Shown here in pieces: positions 23,599-36,800 of a DNA stretch of 64,000 bases. A model generated the notes under the pieces. The model was not told the DNA's origin. It did no database searches and saw nothing but the letters and a program-made list of their open reading frames with translations. Origin of the DNA: Echinococcus granulosus (Eukaryota; Platyhelminthes; Cestoda; Cyclophyllidea; Taeniidae); the NCBI RefSeq assembly GCF_000524195.1, contig NW_020170396.1, positions 998,127 to 1,062,126 on the forward strand, in the 5' to 3' direction. Each line of letters starts with the position of its first letter. Position 1 is the stretch's first letter. The translations under genes and the position numbers were made by a program.

Positions 23599-26500
23599 TT
23601 AGAAGAGGTGTTTCTTCGAGTCCTTGGAATTGAGTCTGCGGCGAACAAGGGGTCGCAGTGTACCGTTCAACGTTTGTCTCAGTGAAGATAGCATCTGGGG
23701 TCGGCGGGTAGCGTCCCGAGAACAGATCAACGGCTCCTCGGTATAGATGAGAGGGTTGCCTTTCGTTGACATTAGCGTCTGATTATCGCCTTTTGGGTAA
23801 ACTTGAATAGTTGGAGGCCTACAATGCATTGTAGGGTAAAAATGTAGCCGTGTCACGCTTGAATAGACAAACAGCCGTTTCTAGAGAAATGTACTTCAAA
23901 AGCAACGTTATGGCGACCAAACTTTTTCTTTTTTTTAATATGGAGTCTTAGGGGAGGGGAAGGGGAGCGGACTGCAAAAGCTGAGAGCCAGCTAATCTCA
24001 CTGGAGAATGTACTGCAAAATGGAAAACTGCGGTCGTTTTAAAATATAACACACAGACAAGATTAGGATAAATTTCATTTCATGTTCAAAGAAAGTGGTG
24101 AAAAAATCATTTGCAATGCTTAAAAATATTTGTTTTTAAGAAAATAGTAGCATAGTACCCTAAGTACCTTCATCCTATGGAATAGCAGTTCGTTTAATTT
24201 TGCGTCGCAGTGTTGATTTAATACGCTTGACTTCTAGAAAGCGCTTGACACATTCAGAAACGACCAAGGCCAAAAAATTGACAGCTCCACGAAGAAAGTT
24301 AATTACTTTGCGGGAATCCCAGTGAGAATAGGTCCCACAGCGGAAGTAAAAGAAACCTTCTTCGGCGTAGTTTGTGGAGTGAGTTTGAGATTCACTGTTG
24401 CGGCGGCAGCAGAGACATGTTGCAAACCGCTACACGTGGGCATGGGCGGGATTAGCTTGAGAGGCACGAGGCAGGCCTTAGGGTCAGCCACGCGTCGGGT
24501 GGCACTAGCTCTGGGGTGCGTAGATGCTGTCCAATGCGTGTAAGTCGGCGTGGTGCGGTGGCCTGGAGAGACCAGACTCAAGCGACTCGTCGATCGGTCT
24601 GGCAAATCATGTTGCACAATCGGTGGCAGGGGTGTGTTGTGCATCGTTTCCGGCATGGTCACCTTGAGTGAGGGTTCTGCCAAATCCTAAAACAGTTAGC
24701 AAGAGCACTTAACGAAACATCCAATTGTATACTTTTCTTCCACTGAAAAATAACCTACTATCTTAATTGATTTACCTGTCTTGTATTTTCACGAGATCCT
24801 CTCAAATTAAGAAAAAATATTGATGCTTTTAATGAAGTTCGCTATCGAAGTAGTATGAAACTTGCCCCAGGTATGTTTATTTACTGAGTGCGAGTATCCA
24901 GCCCAGTTCCGATTTATTGAAACAAGGTCTTTTGTAGTGCTACCTGCTTTAGTTAAAACCAACTTTAGTATTTCTCTCAGATGATGTTTTAGTTACCATT
25001 AGAAATCAGTGGCATACTGAGAACTGCACATTGCTAAAGCAGTTGTCGTATAAAATGGCAAATTCTGCCAACCGAAATGCCAATGACAGACTAGAGCATG
25101 TTCCTACAGCTGTGCGATCCCGCATCCCTGTAATTATCATTTCTCGGCTATATCTTGAACCAAATCTTTTCTCACCAACTTTGCATAGTTTGTTGTGAAA
25201 TAGCTCATTCTAAACATTTGTGGAGACAGACGTTTATGACTAAACTGACTAAAACCAACACATAATTGAAAAGGCCCGTGTTTCTCGATTTTTTTAAATA
25301 AGAGATTTTAACCCCAAACGCTAGTGCAAAATCAAATAACCTAGTGATCAAGAATATTATGTTTGTGAAAGATAAAACCTAGATGAAAATGTTTCCAAAA
25401 AGCCTTCGATTCGATTGGCAAGAATATCAAAATGAGAGGTATGACACGACACAAGTATTTAGAGAATGTTAAGACTCCAATTATTCTACCCCTCTTCGGT
25501 ATATGTAGGAATAAAAGGAAACCAAAGGCAAAATTACGCTTGAGGTTTACAAAGTACGTAAGGCCCCTCACCCATTTTAAAATATTTCCAACACCATTAA
25601 TCGGCTGAGAACACTAAAACTTCTCTCAAAATATTTATTTAAATTAATTTTAGGAAATAAGGTCTCACATGCTTTCAAGTGGGATGTCAAAATTATCGTT
25701 TGAATGACCATTGTCAACCTTTACAGCCTTTCCGCTTTTCTAGACTGGGTGAGGGGCCCTAAAATTAGCAACAAATTATTATTATTATTATTATTAGTGC
25801 ACTATTTTTAGGGGGCTTGAAAAGCAAAAGTTGTCAAGAAGTGTTGACTTACTATGTGATTTTCAGCGTAAAAGGATGAATTTTCAGCCCATTTTCGATG
25901 CAACTCGCTCGGTGAATCACCAACAATTGTCGATGTGTTCTCTTTCAAGCATGATCCTGCTTTCCGCACCTTTTCAGCCCTCTGGACAATGGGCGAATGA
26001 CTTTCAGCCACAATGTGTCTACGAAAAGTATATTATAAAATGGTTAACATCAATGCTCAAGAAAAGAAGCGATCGAATTATAGGTAGTATCCAGTGCAAA
26101 ATGGTACAACATGATAGCAAAAACATAATTTTGCTTAAAAATGAAACCCAAACGTCCGAGTTAGACCATTCCGAATATGCAGTTCAACAGACTAAAGATA
26201 AAGGTCATTGTTTGACAAATTAACTAAACTTAAAGGTAACAAGTATCCTCATAATTAAACTTTAAGCAGGTTTTGACACGACACCGAACAAATCAATACC
26301 CATTAGCAAATTTAAACCTCTTTTTCGATTCAAGCTCTTTTTTTAATAACTCATTCTTCTGTAGTGCTGATTGAAGTTGTGCTTCCAGATCCCGAATTTT
26401 CCCCATCATCAATATTGCGTCTGCATCTTCCCCTGCAGGCTTCAAAGACCTTCGCTCCAAAATAAGCATATGCTGAAGTTCTCACACAAATACAAATAAT

Positions 26501-26781
26501 CAGGGGAAAAACCTTACCACTATTTGACTTTTTCAAGCGTTCTACTTCATTATGCAACGTCATCAGCATCTCTTGATGATTCTTTTTTAAAAATTCGATG
26601 TTTTTCTGTAGCGTAAAAATCTGATTAGCTCTATGGACGTTAAGTATTTCGTTTTCACTAGTAGCAGCTTCAGTACGTATGTTAGCACCACTATTAATTT
26701 CCGTTTTTACCATGGCCATATTATTATCAACGCTTCGTTTTTGTGTTCTACCTCTTATAAAATCAGACCAACAACTAGACA
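23599..26781 (-). CDS. CCDC74/CCDC92-family coiled-coil protein
   Basis: Five exons: 26781-26518, 26480-26300, 26018-25853, 24686-24307 and 23857-23599 (TAA). Phases 1, 2, 0 and 2 all join, giving about 416 aa if one base of a missing upstream exon completes the first codon; otherwise translation starts at an internal ATG (NNMAM). The first intron is only 37 bp. Residues ~45-90 form a coiled coil (FTLQKNIEFLKKNHQEML, LHNEVERLKKSN) continuing across the junction as SELQHMLIL, the layout of the CCDC74/CCDC92 N-terminal domain. A second heptad block follows (MGKIRDLEAQLQ, KNELLKKELE). The C-terminal half is Pro/Thr-rich and ends basic, with TPKKVSF at ~311-317, a possible PP1-docking RVxF motif. 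The exon 2 donor is ambiguous: 26300 (GTATTG) or 26318 (GTTTAA), both phase 2. Family members are linked to centrosome and cilium; the role here is inferred. Confidence 0.75.
25775..25795. repeat. (ATT)7 microsatellite
   Basis: About seven tandem ATT trinucleotides in the largest intron of the CCDC74-like gene. Confidence 0.85.
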
Positions 26782-27364
26782 CTTATAGTCATAGGCGCTC
26801 CACTATTAGACCAGATTGATCCATCACTAGCGTCCATAGAAGCCTAACTAAACAAATTTCATATATTTTGAATTTTATAATCCATCCTAGGTTCGAGAAC
26901 TAGTTTTAGGTGAAACTTACGACCCCACTTATCGCACCTAAAATTTTAGATGAATTCGGCAAGAATAAATAAACATATTTTCTAATTTAAACCCAGACTA
27001 CTTTTAGCACGCCGTAAAAATAGTTGACATGACATGTTATCGAGAAAAAAATGGACTTCGAAAATGAAGAAGGATAAGCTATACGTATTTAACAAAACTT
27101 AAAAATAAGCAAACGACTGCAAATTTATACCGTGTTTTATATTTTCGATGCGGCAAAACCATTTTTAGGTGGAAAAGTGGGAACGAAACTGGCCCAGTAA
27201 CCTTTCTTAAGATCGAGTCCTAAAACAGCATAGCATTTGATTTGAACGTGACAGTTTTAGCTGTCATTAATAGTAGCATTTAAATGTTTTGTTTGCTTTA
27301 TTATTTTTGAACAGATGGCATTTATTCATTTTAATTAACACACGTTTCTGCGCTCTATTTAACG
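26782..27364. promoter_or_regulatory. Divergent intergenic region between CCDC74-like gene and ERGIC3
   Basis: The 583 bp between two head-to-head coding regions must hold both upstream regions. It is strongly AT-rich, with no ORF of coding character. It may contain a short 5' exon of the CCDC74-like gene, whose first recognised exon begins in the middle of a codon. A bidirectional promoter is an inference from layout only. Confidence 0.5.
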
Positions 27365-30300
27365 ATGCCACCTGGTCTCTTACCGCGCTCGTTGCGTCAG
27401 TTCGATGCATTTGCGAAGCCACTTAAAGACTTTCGGATACAAACGGTCTCAGGAGCCTTCCGTTTGTTATATAATTTTTGCTAACTTCTTTAGTTTCGAT
27501 TATTTCTTTGTTTATTATTCTTGTTTTGTTTGCGTGGGAAGTCGCTGACTACATCTCACCTTCTGTCAAGCAGGAAATTATCGTTGATATATCTCGCAAT
27601 CGTCATATGTCGATCAGTTTTGATATTATCTTTCCCCTTGTACCTTGCTATAGTAAGAGGTTCGCCCTTAGCCACTATCTTCTTAAAAGTGCTTTCCGTG
27701 GACTCAGTGGATATTTCCGGTGAACAGCATTCATCTATAACAAAAGAAGTAAATAAGACACGTGTTTTGAAAGATGGAAGTGGCGTTGATTCCGGTAAAC
27801 ACGTTTTTTGTGTCTCACAATATAGATTATAATTCCGAGAAGATGAAAGCTTTGGAACAGAAACGTGTAAGTCAGTCATTCATTTCCTACAATTCTTTAT
27901 AGGATAGGAACTATTGTGGGTCGTGTTATGGCGCAGGTGCTGAAGACAATCAGTGAGCATGAATATAAGTACAAAATATTCGGATGCAGATGAATAACGC
28001 ACTTTATACGTCTCAGATGCTGCAATACATGTGAAAGTGTGTTGGAGGCTTACCGTGTTCGCGGTTGGACTATTCCAGATCCTGACGTTTTTGAACAGTG
28101 CAAAGACGAGAAAGAGGCGGGTAGTCTGGCAGCCATCAATCAGGAGGGCTGTCGTCTTGTGGGACAACTTGGGGTGAACAAGGTTGCTGGTTCCTTTCAC
28201 ATCGCCCCTGGAAAGAGCTACGGCCAGGGTCATGTTCATGTCCACGATCTTATGGCATTTTCTGGCAAGCAGGTGGGTCCAGATCTATTTCTCGTCATTC
28301 CCCTATAAACTCCCCCCTTGTAAAATGCCTACGATCTTTCGGTCAAAGTTATTTAATCAGAATATTACTACTTTTCTTGATTGTGGAAGTAGTATCAAGT
28401 AACGGTTGAATTTGTATGGCAAGTTAGTAAGAGCATTAAGAGTCTGATCTAATTTAACGGGGCGACGCACTGATGTTTTTTTTTTTCAAATAACTTCATT
28501 AAGTTTGTTAAGGTGCCCTTCTAGTGTGTGCCCTTATGGTCTTTGCTTCTACTTTTCTGTAAGATGCGTGGAATGCGTACTTTTAGCCATTTTCCTGTGC
28601 GTTAAAATATTGCTTTGGCCACTTGGAGTGTCGAGCATGGATAAATGTATTTTATTGTCTTACAACTATTGTATTAACAACTTGAGCATGCTTAGGCACT
28701 TTGTACTTAATGCAATCACTGGCAAAAGTACTTGGGGGGTTCAAATAACCCTTGTTTATATATTTACACTATGTAGTTTGTATTGGACCACCAAATTCGG
28801 CGTCTGAGCTTTGGCGACACTTATCCTGGTCAGATAAACCCATTGGACAACACAAACATGTCTGACAGTACAGGTATTTTGTTTTATTCAATGAAATAGT
28901 TATTGGTGGTATTATTTGCATAACTCGTTTGTTGATATGCTTCCATCAATACTAACCGGTGCATTACACCACTTGTCTCCATCCACTTACCAATATTTCA
29001 TGCCTGTACAATGTTGCTGCTGGGTATACGGGCCAAATTGAAAGTTTGAGTGTTCTGGCGGTGCCTCATATGGTTCATCTCGTGTTTTTTGATTAGTCGA
29101 GGTCTGAGACTGTGACCAAAAGTTTAAATTTAGTTGATGTGTTTGCGAGAGGAAGATCCGCTTCGATGAAAATAACGCAGTCACGAGTTGTGCGATTTTG
29201 ACAACGGTTATGGTCGACTTTGGAGTTGCTAACGTATTTAATGTTTGATTTTGGTACTTGCTTGCTTTAGCATTTAGTGCCTTTTCGATGCGAAATTCTC
29301 AATTTTGCCTTTAATGACAGATGTATTAAAAATAATATTAAGTGATTGTGATATTTCATGCCCAACTTGGAAATCGACTAAAGCACACTCTTTTTGGTCT
29401 TTTCAAGAATCACCAATGATTTCTTATTTCCTCAAATTGGTACCAACAATTTACTCTGACTTTTCGGAAAAGGTGAGTTCGTTAAAAGTCCTTTTACGTA
29501 GCTTGTCTATTCCTTAATTTGGAAATAATCAAAATTTCACTACCATGTGCACCAATGTGGAGGAAGGTGACTTGCAGGTCACACCAATTCGCATAAAGGA
29601 AACCTGGCTCATCAAATATTAGATTCCAATGTCCTTTAACAAGTTAATTTTAACCTCTCTATGGAATATCGTTCTCCTAAAATTTGTTGGGTTTTTTTAA
29701 GTGAAATAAAGGAATGGTTACTGCAATTAGTATCACGACTCTAACCTTCGATTCGTTCTGCCTACTACTCGTGGTTGCATTGGGTTGTAGCCATTGGTGA
29801 CCAACCAGTATTCGGTCACTTGGCAAGTTAAGTCAACTCCCCTAACAGGGGGCTCCGACGGCATTCCGGGTGTTTTCTTCAACTACCAGATAAGTCCACT
29901 TTTGGTGAAACTCACCAAAGAACGGAGGTAGGTGCATCTGGTTTAGCCAATCCTCTTCTCCTCTGCGAACACTTCAACTCAGGTGCTTGAGTCCTTTTAG
30001 ATCCTTCCTGCATTTCCTGACGAATACTTGCGCCATTGTTGGTGGGGTTTACACAGGTAGGTATCCCTTTATCCTTCAAATATATTTTGGAATTCGTCAG
30101 TCACTTTTCGAATCAGTAATATGAAATTGTAATCCACCTCTCAAATCTATGAGATCGGATGCCAACCCATCCATCATCCATGTTTCCTACATTTGATTGG
30201 GTCAAATAAGTCTTTTTTTAAAACATTTAAACCTCATTTAGTAAATTGCACTTTTTCTTGTAATTTTAAATGTCTTATTTACTGAGGCTTAGAGTTCACA

Positions 30301-30833
30301 AGTACAAGGATTCTATCGTTCGTTTGTTTGCATGCAAAATTGTAAGTGGTCCCTTCTCGTAAGATGTTCTTACACCACCTGTTTTTCGCAACTACTTAGA
30401 CGCTCCCTAATCCACCGATTTCTATGCGAAATACGGTCTAAATCCCATACTTACAGCCAGAGTTCTAGTGTGTAAACGGGAGGGTAGTGTTTTAGTGGTT
30501 TTTTTTAACAATCCGTCCAATGCACGAATTGTATGCGGTTGTTTCGCTTTTCACCGAGGCAGTTGCAAACCACACTCAATTGGTGCCCTCCCTGAATTTC
30601 CATTGCATTTGATTCGAGGAGCCGTGTTTTAGCCTCTCTTGAAGGTTTATGCGTTTTAAAAGCGTTTCTCGAGAAACCGCCATCTTTTTTCATTCAATTT
30701 TTTGCTATTTATTTGCAAATAGGTAGTGTGTTTTGTTTAACCAACTTGGCGCTGTTTTTAACGTCTTTTAGTGGCGAGTCTTCTAGACGCCTTTGTCTAC
30801 CGCTCCTCATGCTTTCTGGCTAAGTTAAAGTGA
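27365..30833 (+). CDS. ERGIC3: ERGIC3, ER-Golgi intermediate compartment protein 3
   Basis: Eleven exons encode 374 aa (human ~383): 27365-27461, 27494-27652, 27690-27794, 27826-27866, 27903-27952, 28017-28272, 28777-28873, 29408-29472, 29791-29927, 30001-30056 and 30772-30833 (TGA). Every phase joins. Family landmarks in order: RQFDAFAKPLKDFR start, TM1 ~30-49, PCYMLSVDSVDISGEQH, a YCGSCYGAGAED block, CCNTCESVLEAYRVRGW, NKVAGSFHIAPGKS, GHVHVHDL, LSFGDTYPGQINPLDNTN, LVPTIY, TNQYSV, IPGVFF-YQISPLLVK, then a C-terminal TM (FLHFLTNTCAIVGGVY). ERGIC3 is a two-TM cargo-receptor-like protein cycling between ER and Golgi with most of its mass luminal. The first four introns are 32, 37, 31 and 36 bp and later ones reach 715 bp. 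The C-terminus ends AKLK, not a clear dilysine signal. Confidence 0.95.
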
Positions 30834-30872
30834 TTTCGCTTTTTACGACTTCCCATTTCCTTTGTGATAATG

Positions 30873-30878
30873 AATAAA
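30873..30878 (+). terminator. Polyadenylation signal of ERGIC3
   Basis: AATAAA 39 nt after the ERGIC3 stop codon, followed by a T-run and TTTTGC; a compact 3' UTR is implied. Confidence 0.65.
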
Positions 30879-33800
30879 ACTTTTTTGCAATCGTACTCTT
30901 TTACTGCTTTTCCATGCATTTCAGACGTCACTATGCATTTTCATTTTCCCAGTTGCTTGTTTTTTTTTATTTTAGAAGGTTGAGTTTATGAACATTGTCA
31001 TGTGGATATTCTTTTTATTCCTAAAAGTGAATCCCTACGGGAGTAAGTCATCACCGTACTTTGGCCTTACCGAGTAGCGAATGTGAGATGGTTCTTGTGA
31101 ATCTCATCCCAAGATTTCTATAGAAAGGATGAAACAAAGTAGGAAGACTGTGAACGGTTTCTAGACTATTAGTGGTTTTCTGCTTAAGGGTTTTAAATGG
31201 ATAGCATATGGCAGGTTATTTATGGCGGCCACGCGTGCGATTCTGTGGTGGGTATATGTTAGAAATCTTTAGCATCATTAATGAACCGAAGTATAAAAAC
31301 GAAACAAAAACATTGCCTATCCTTTATGTATGCAATAGTTAGTGATCCTTTACTGGGATATCTACCGGGTCGCCATTTGGGATTGCGGCCGAATTCGACC
31401 AAAGACTCGGGCTACTTTGGCTGGCGTGCGCATTTCCGACTAGTGCTTACGAATAAGTGCTTTGTTGTTAAAATAGTCTTTCGTTTTTAGAAGAGGTGGT
31501 TTCGGTTTCCGATAAGGAGGGAAAATTTGCAACGTTTTTTAATCTTTAAGTTGTACTCTATCGTAGACACACCCAACGCAATTACTTGGTTGCCCTTCGT
31601 AGATCTGCATCCTCGAGCAGTTAGTCTTTGAGTGTGCTTCAGTTAAGGACCAATCAGCATTCCGATGGCATTGTTTGTTTGTGCAATTACAGGGCTGCAT
31701 CACAAATGCCCCTCTACTGCTAAGATGTGAAATTTTTCTCTTTAAAGTAATATTTTGATGTTTTATTCGGTTTTGAGACTTCTTGCTGCAACGATTTGTG
31801 CAACATAGTCGATTTGGGGTGGCATATGCCACTATCCAGCTGACTAAGTAAAATCCAGTTAATCAGCTGGCAGAGTTTGTAGGTCATTCTTGGGCTTTGG
31901 CGGCAGGGGGTCTGCCAAAGTTGGGGCTTCATTGGCGCCTTTCTAACCCTCCTTTTGTGGTCCGCATCCGAACGGCGCGAGCCTTTGCATTGAGTCTGTT
32001 GCCCGTTTACGCTTTTCACAAAAAGTGCCCTGCGTCCGGCGTTTGGGCGGAGTAGTTTGCATTGTCAAACGCGTTCCGCTGATGGCTCATACACCTGTTT
32101 ACTGATACTCATTTCATGCACTTCCTGTCGACGTTCCAGCAATACCCAATTTTAGCTGGCACACCTAATCCGCAAATCAATGTTTTCGTCTTTTCTTTGT
32201 TAACGCGAGCGCTGAGTTCAACTAGAAGGATATTTTTTCAGGTAACCTGTGCTATTGATGCGGGGAAAGGTTGTGCGTTAGGTGAAATGTCCTTCGGGAG
32301 AGGGAATCACCTCTCCAACTTATTGTTCTTATGCCTATTTTGCTGTCTGTTATCATGTTCAGGGGGTCGGGCCAGAAAATGTACAAGATGATAGGAAAGA
32401 AATCCGAACAGCTTGTTCTTTTTTTAAACTGAAAATGAGTACTGGGCGGGTCCGGAAATGCCGTCTCGCATTGCGACATAGAAACAATAGACCCACCTTC
32501 AGTTTCTTGGCGTATGCGCAGCCATCATCAGTCGTCTCGGGCAGAGATTCCCGGAACAAAATGGTGGTTACAATGGGCTTCTATTGTCAAATTGCGGTAC
32601 ATCTCCTGAATCGGCTGAAATTATGTTTAACCTGGCGTGATGATGTCAAAAATTGTGGTAAAATTATATAACTCGTGATATGTACAACCTCATGCGATTG
32701 AAACGACTGAAGAGCGCTTCAAGCATGGGGTTTGGTGTTGGAGTCAAATGGCCTGCATGAACGCAGATTTTGTTCCCTTTAACAAAAGCCTCATTGTCGA
32801 ACTCATTCAAGCCCGCTGAATATGATGACTACGATTGTCATCGGGAGCATAAAAAAGGTATCAAAAAACTGAATCCGCAATAGAATTTAGGGCAAAATGG
32901 CTGGTTTATGTTTTTTATTTATTTCTTTTTTCAAAAAGCATTCAGGCTTCATCAATTAAACACGGTGGGTGAATGAAGAAGGCGCTTCAAAAATCCCTTG
33001 CTATTTCTCTATGACTATTGAGAAAAGGAAATGAAATGTTGAATCCCCAGACAATTTGTAGGCGAGCAGGAGAGATTGCTCAGCTTCCTACTGGCAGCAT
33101 GGAGTGAACTCGTCTCGGGTCTTGCCAAATACAGGCCCATAATTAGTGGGGAGAGAAATTGAAACAAAAGGAGAACAATCGGGGAAAATTAAAAGGAAGT
33201 GCAGTAAATTCGAGTAGCATTTTGCAAGGGCTTTTTCACACAACAAGTAGAAACATGGGCAGTTGAGGTCGCAACTACCGAACGTGTTTTTCAGTGGGCA
33301 TTCACGTTGAATTGTTGAGTTGAAAGTCTGCCCCACGCAATTTAGCTATTATTGCTCGAGACATAAAAGTGTGGGGTTAGCAATCCAAAAAAATTCACAG
33401 AAAAAGGAGGCACTTTTTTGAAGATAGCCAGTTCGTAGCTGGACCCCTAGACTGCGGAATGGCTGGGCTTGACATGATTTATTAGTCAAAGTGGAACAAT
33501 GTGCATGGAGCGGTGAGTTGAAAAGAAGCTCGCTCTTTGCCGGCAACAGCGCAGTCGACGTTGCAGGAGGCGGCGTTGGTTCAATCAGGAGTTGGCTAAG
33601 TTTGCCGTCATTAAATTATCGTCATCAGAACCCAGCCTCCTCCATTTTTTTATTAAAATTGATGGAATTCGGTTTAGTCGCGTCTGATCTAATCTGCTTT
33701 GTATAAATGAAATGGAAAAGGGGATCAAAGCCTGCCGCCAAATCTGCTTTCTCGGGTAGCACCTAGCTGAATAGCCCAATGCGTAGTTCGTCACACCAAA

Positions 33801-36800
33801 CAGGTCTAACTTCTCGAGCGATTTGATACTGCTCCGGCCGCGGTGGTTGGTCACATCAAAGGAGTTCTAACGCTGAAAAAACTACGGAGGCCTACAAAAC
33901 CGATGCAGAAGGGATGAATATTTTAGGCGCGAGGAGACGGAGCATTTTACTTGTGAACTGTTGAAAATTCATTCATATTTTTTTTAGTTTTATGACTGTT
34001 CAGTTGGTTTTCTTAGCGTAGGTTTTATGTCGCATTTGCGAGAACCGAAAACTGTGACAGAATGAGAGACTCGAGCAGAAATTTCTACTGTCTAAAATGG
34101 GTGGAATTGGGTGATGCTGCGGTGGCTAAAAATAGCCATGCACACTAGTAGGTACTAAATTAACTGCCATTGAGTTTTACGTTCTTAAAATGGGTAGCTA
34201 GCTAATTTCAGCTATCATTGTGCTGGGTTCATATATCTAGCATTGTCAACACCTCACCTACACTCCATTGTCACAGCACACTAGGCCGATCCAGTTCGCG
34301 ATACCTCACAGCAGTCTCCTTATACCATTGAAGAAGGAGACCTTAATCAGTCGATTTGTGTCTATTCATGAAGTCCTACCAATGGAGAGGCAGCAGCACT
34401 TTGGACAAAGGTGAAATTCAAGCCAGATTTGAGAAGCTCACTTCTGCTTAATTCATCCCTCAATAGGGGCTGTGAAGAAGACGATGGAGGTTGCTGAAAC
34501 ATCCCTCGTTACCTTTTCATGCCGTTTTGCGGACGCGTCATAGCTAACCATTTTGTTGACTTCCATTTTAACCTTCCAGTGAATTAGCCAACCACTTTAT
34601 CCATGAAGCTTAACCACGGCTTAGTGACACGGAATTTACATTCTGTGGGGAACAACCATTCCAGTGAAATGCATTAACAATGTCGATTTCCCTCTATTTG
34701 ATAGCACTATTCACCACCAAGTGATGAACTGATTTGGGGCATTTGATAGGCACCCAAAGCAAACACTTGACTTGGGCTTGATGGGACGTGGGAGCATACC
34801 TCAACATCACCTCCACCGATATCAACCAAGCCACAGTGGGCACGTGAATGTTCTTGAAGCAGGGCCACCCATGACAGTTTAAAAGTGCCCAAACGTCAGC
34901 TCACCCATTTTCAACGAGCTATTTTAACGTCTATAAAAACCTGGTCTTGTACGACTTTCGAATTTAGACACACACACTAAATTCTTCCGAAAGGCAATAA
35001 AATATAGTTGGAAAATTGGCAGACATTGTTTCCTTGTACTTATGCAGGGTTTAGTACAGTGAATCATTTCTAAGAACTGGGTAGTGTTGACTTTTCGAAA
35101 AGTTTTAATTACTATTGTCTACAGTTTCAGTCCTGCTGGTTTGAAACTGGTAATGTAATTGCACCACCTCCTCTTGTCCCCAGTCGCAGTTACTTTGTTC
35201 CTTCAAACGACTCCAGCTAACATTCAAGACAAATTTATTTCTTCCATTACTCCCATATTTCTGCAGAGAAATACCACCAGATTAGTGGCTTTTAGAGCTG
35301 AAATGAAAATCGGCGATTAAACGGTACGTCATCCACGATTGAGACGGGTTTTTGGATGGCAGCATATGGGAAAACTCTCATTTCTAGTTTATCTAAGTTT
35401 TTTGAGCTTTCAGGTATTCTTGTCTCACGGTGGTTCCCTAATGGGTTTTGAATTCCTAAAGATTAGACTTAACGCTTCAGTGATCTGACATCAACTTTTC
35501 TCCTCCACTTGCTCTGTCTTAAGGATATTTCTTCACACTGAAATAACCGAACATGCTACTTGACACCTTTAACCGGTACAATAGATCATTAAATACAGAA
35601 AGAGATTATAATCTCTAACCTTTTCCATAGGTTTTCACCTACTTTGGGTATGGAAACTTTAAGAGTGCCTTTGAACTTATTCCAAGAAAAGCAACCTTTT
35701 TAACATATCTGTTTTTAAAAAAGTTTTGCCATATACCACAGCTCAAGACCTCACACTACCTTGATTCTCCTCGAGGTAAGTATAAAGTTTCGTCGGGAGG
35801 AGTTTGGTATTGATATTAGTCGAGGCAAGAGATCTAAAATGCGACGCCAGTCAAATGAAGGCAGCTGTATCCGAGGCGGACACGTACAAACTAGACTCAA
35901 CCGATAATTGGCAGAACAACTTAGATGCTGACCAAAAACTACAGCACTACTTACAGAATGTTGTGTTATTTTAACAATGTTATCACTTTTTTCCAAATAG
36001 TTTTTCAAGAGTGAAGTGGAGACAGAATAACACATCAGGTAGCAATTGACAGATGCTTAATCTGCAATCAACATTAGATACAAAAATGTGTGCAAATTTC
36101 TCCTAGCAGAAACAGTTTGATAAAGGTGGCATCAACACCCAACACCTAATACATTAATAAAGAAGCCGTCATCAATCATGTTTCCTCACCGCAACCTTAA
36201 AATTGCAAAGTACGAGTTATCGCGGTGGCGGTTGGGAGGTCACAGCTGTGTCAAACTAGTGTCACTTATATATGTTGCCCTGTTTTCTACTGAATTCGTC
36301 GTCACAAATATGTGACATGTCAATTATCCGCTTATAAGTGGTAGCGAAAAGCGTTATGCGAACACAGTGGTTGAGCTTATAGCAATGAGGTACCTGCAGG
36401 AGATTCTCGGTTGGGGAATAATTGCAGAATCTAGCCTTTGAGCACTAGCCGAATTGGTAACTTCAGTGCTAGTGTCATATTAGATTAAAATACATCCGCG
36501 ACTCTGGTATTGAATATTTCACATAAGGTAGCACATATGATCTCAAAGCCTAATGAAACAGGACCCTTATGAATGTGCCCATTAGAAAGGGCATTTGAAG
36601 GTGTTGAGCCCCCAACTCAAATGCTCCAGACTCGGTGCAAGTGCAGGGTTAATTAAATTTCAATGTTGTCATCACATGCAGACATTAAAATACAAACTTT
36701 TACAGCCTAACATAAAGCTTCCTCAAACGAAATTAACAGCTTCTGTATGCTGAGTGTTAAGACTCCTTTTTGACACAACTGTTGCCCCATTAATTATCTC

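Noticed and set aside
28987..29184. 65-codon minus-strand ORF within an ERGIC3 intron
   Set aside because: Antisense to ERGIC3, no domain, and no splice context; treated as chance.
29827..29848. Apparent 22-bp intron (GTTAAG...ACAG) in ERGIC3
   Set aside because: The frame reads straight through with sensible sequence and 22 bp is too short for a spliceosomal intron, so exon 29791-29927 was kept whole.
31539..32019. Overlapping minus-strand ORFs of 97-99 codons
   Set aside because: No recognisable domain, start context or splice sites; frames overlap each other, suggesting a decayed repeat rather than a gene.
34707..34892. Minus-strand ORF of 61 codons in a GC-richer island
   Set aside because: Too short, no homology recognised and no partner exon; the island 34250-34900 looks like a repeat remnant.
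35955..36035. Possible small exon with ATG and a GTAAGT donor on the minus strand
   Set aside because: No phase-compatible downstream exon or family match could be found, so it could not be built into a gene.
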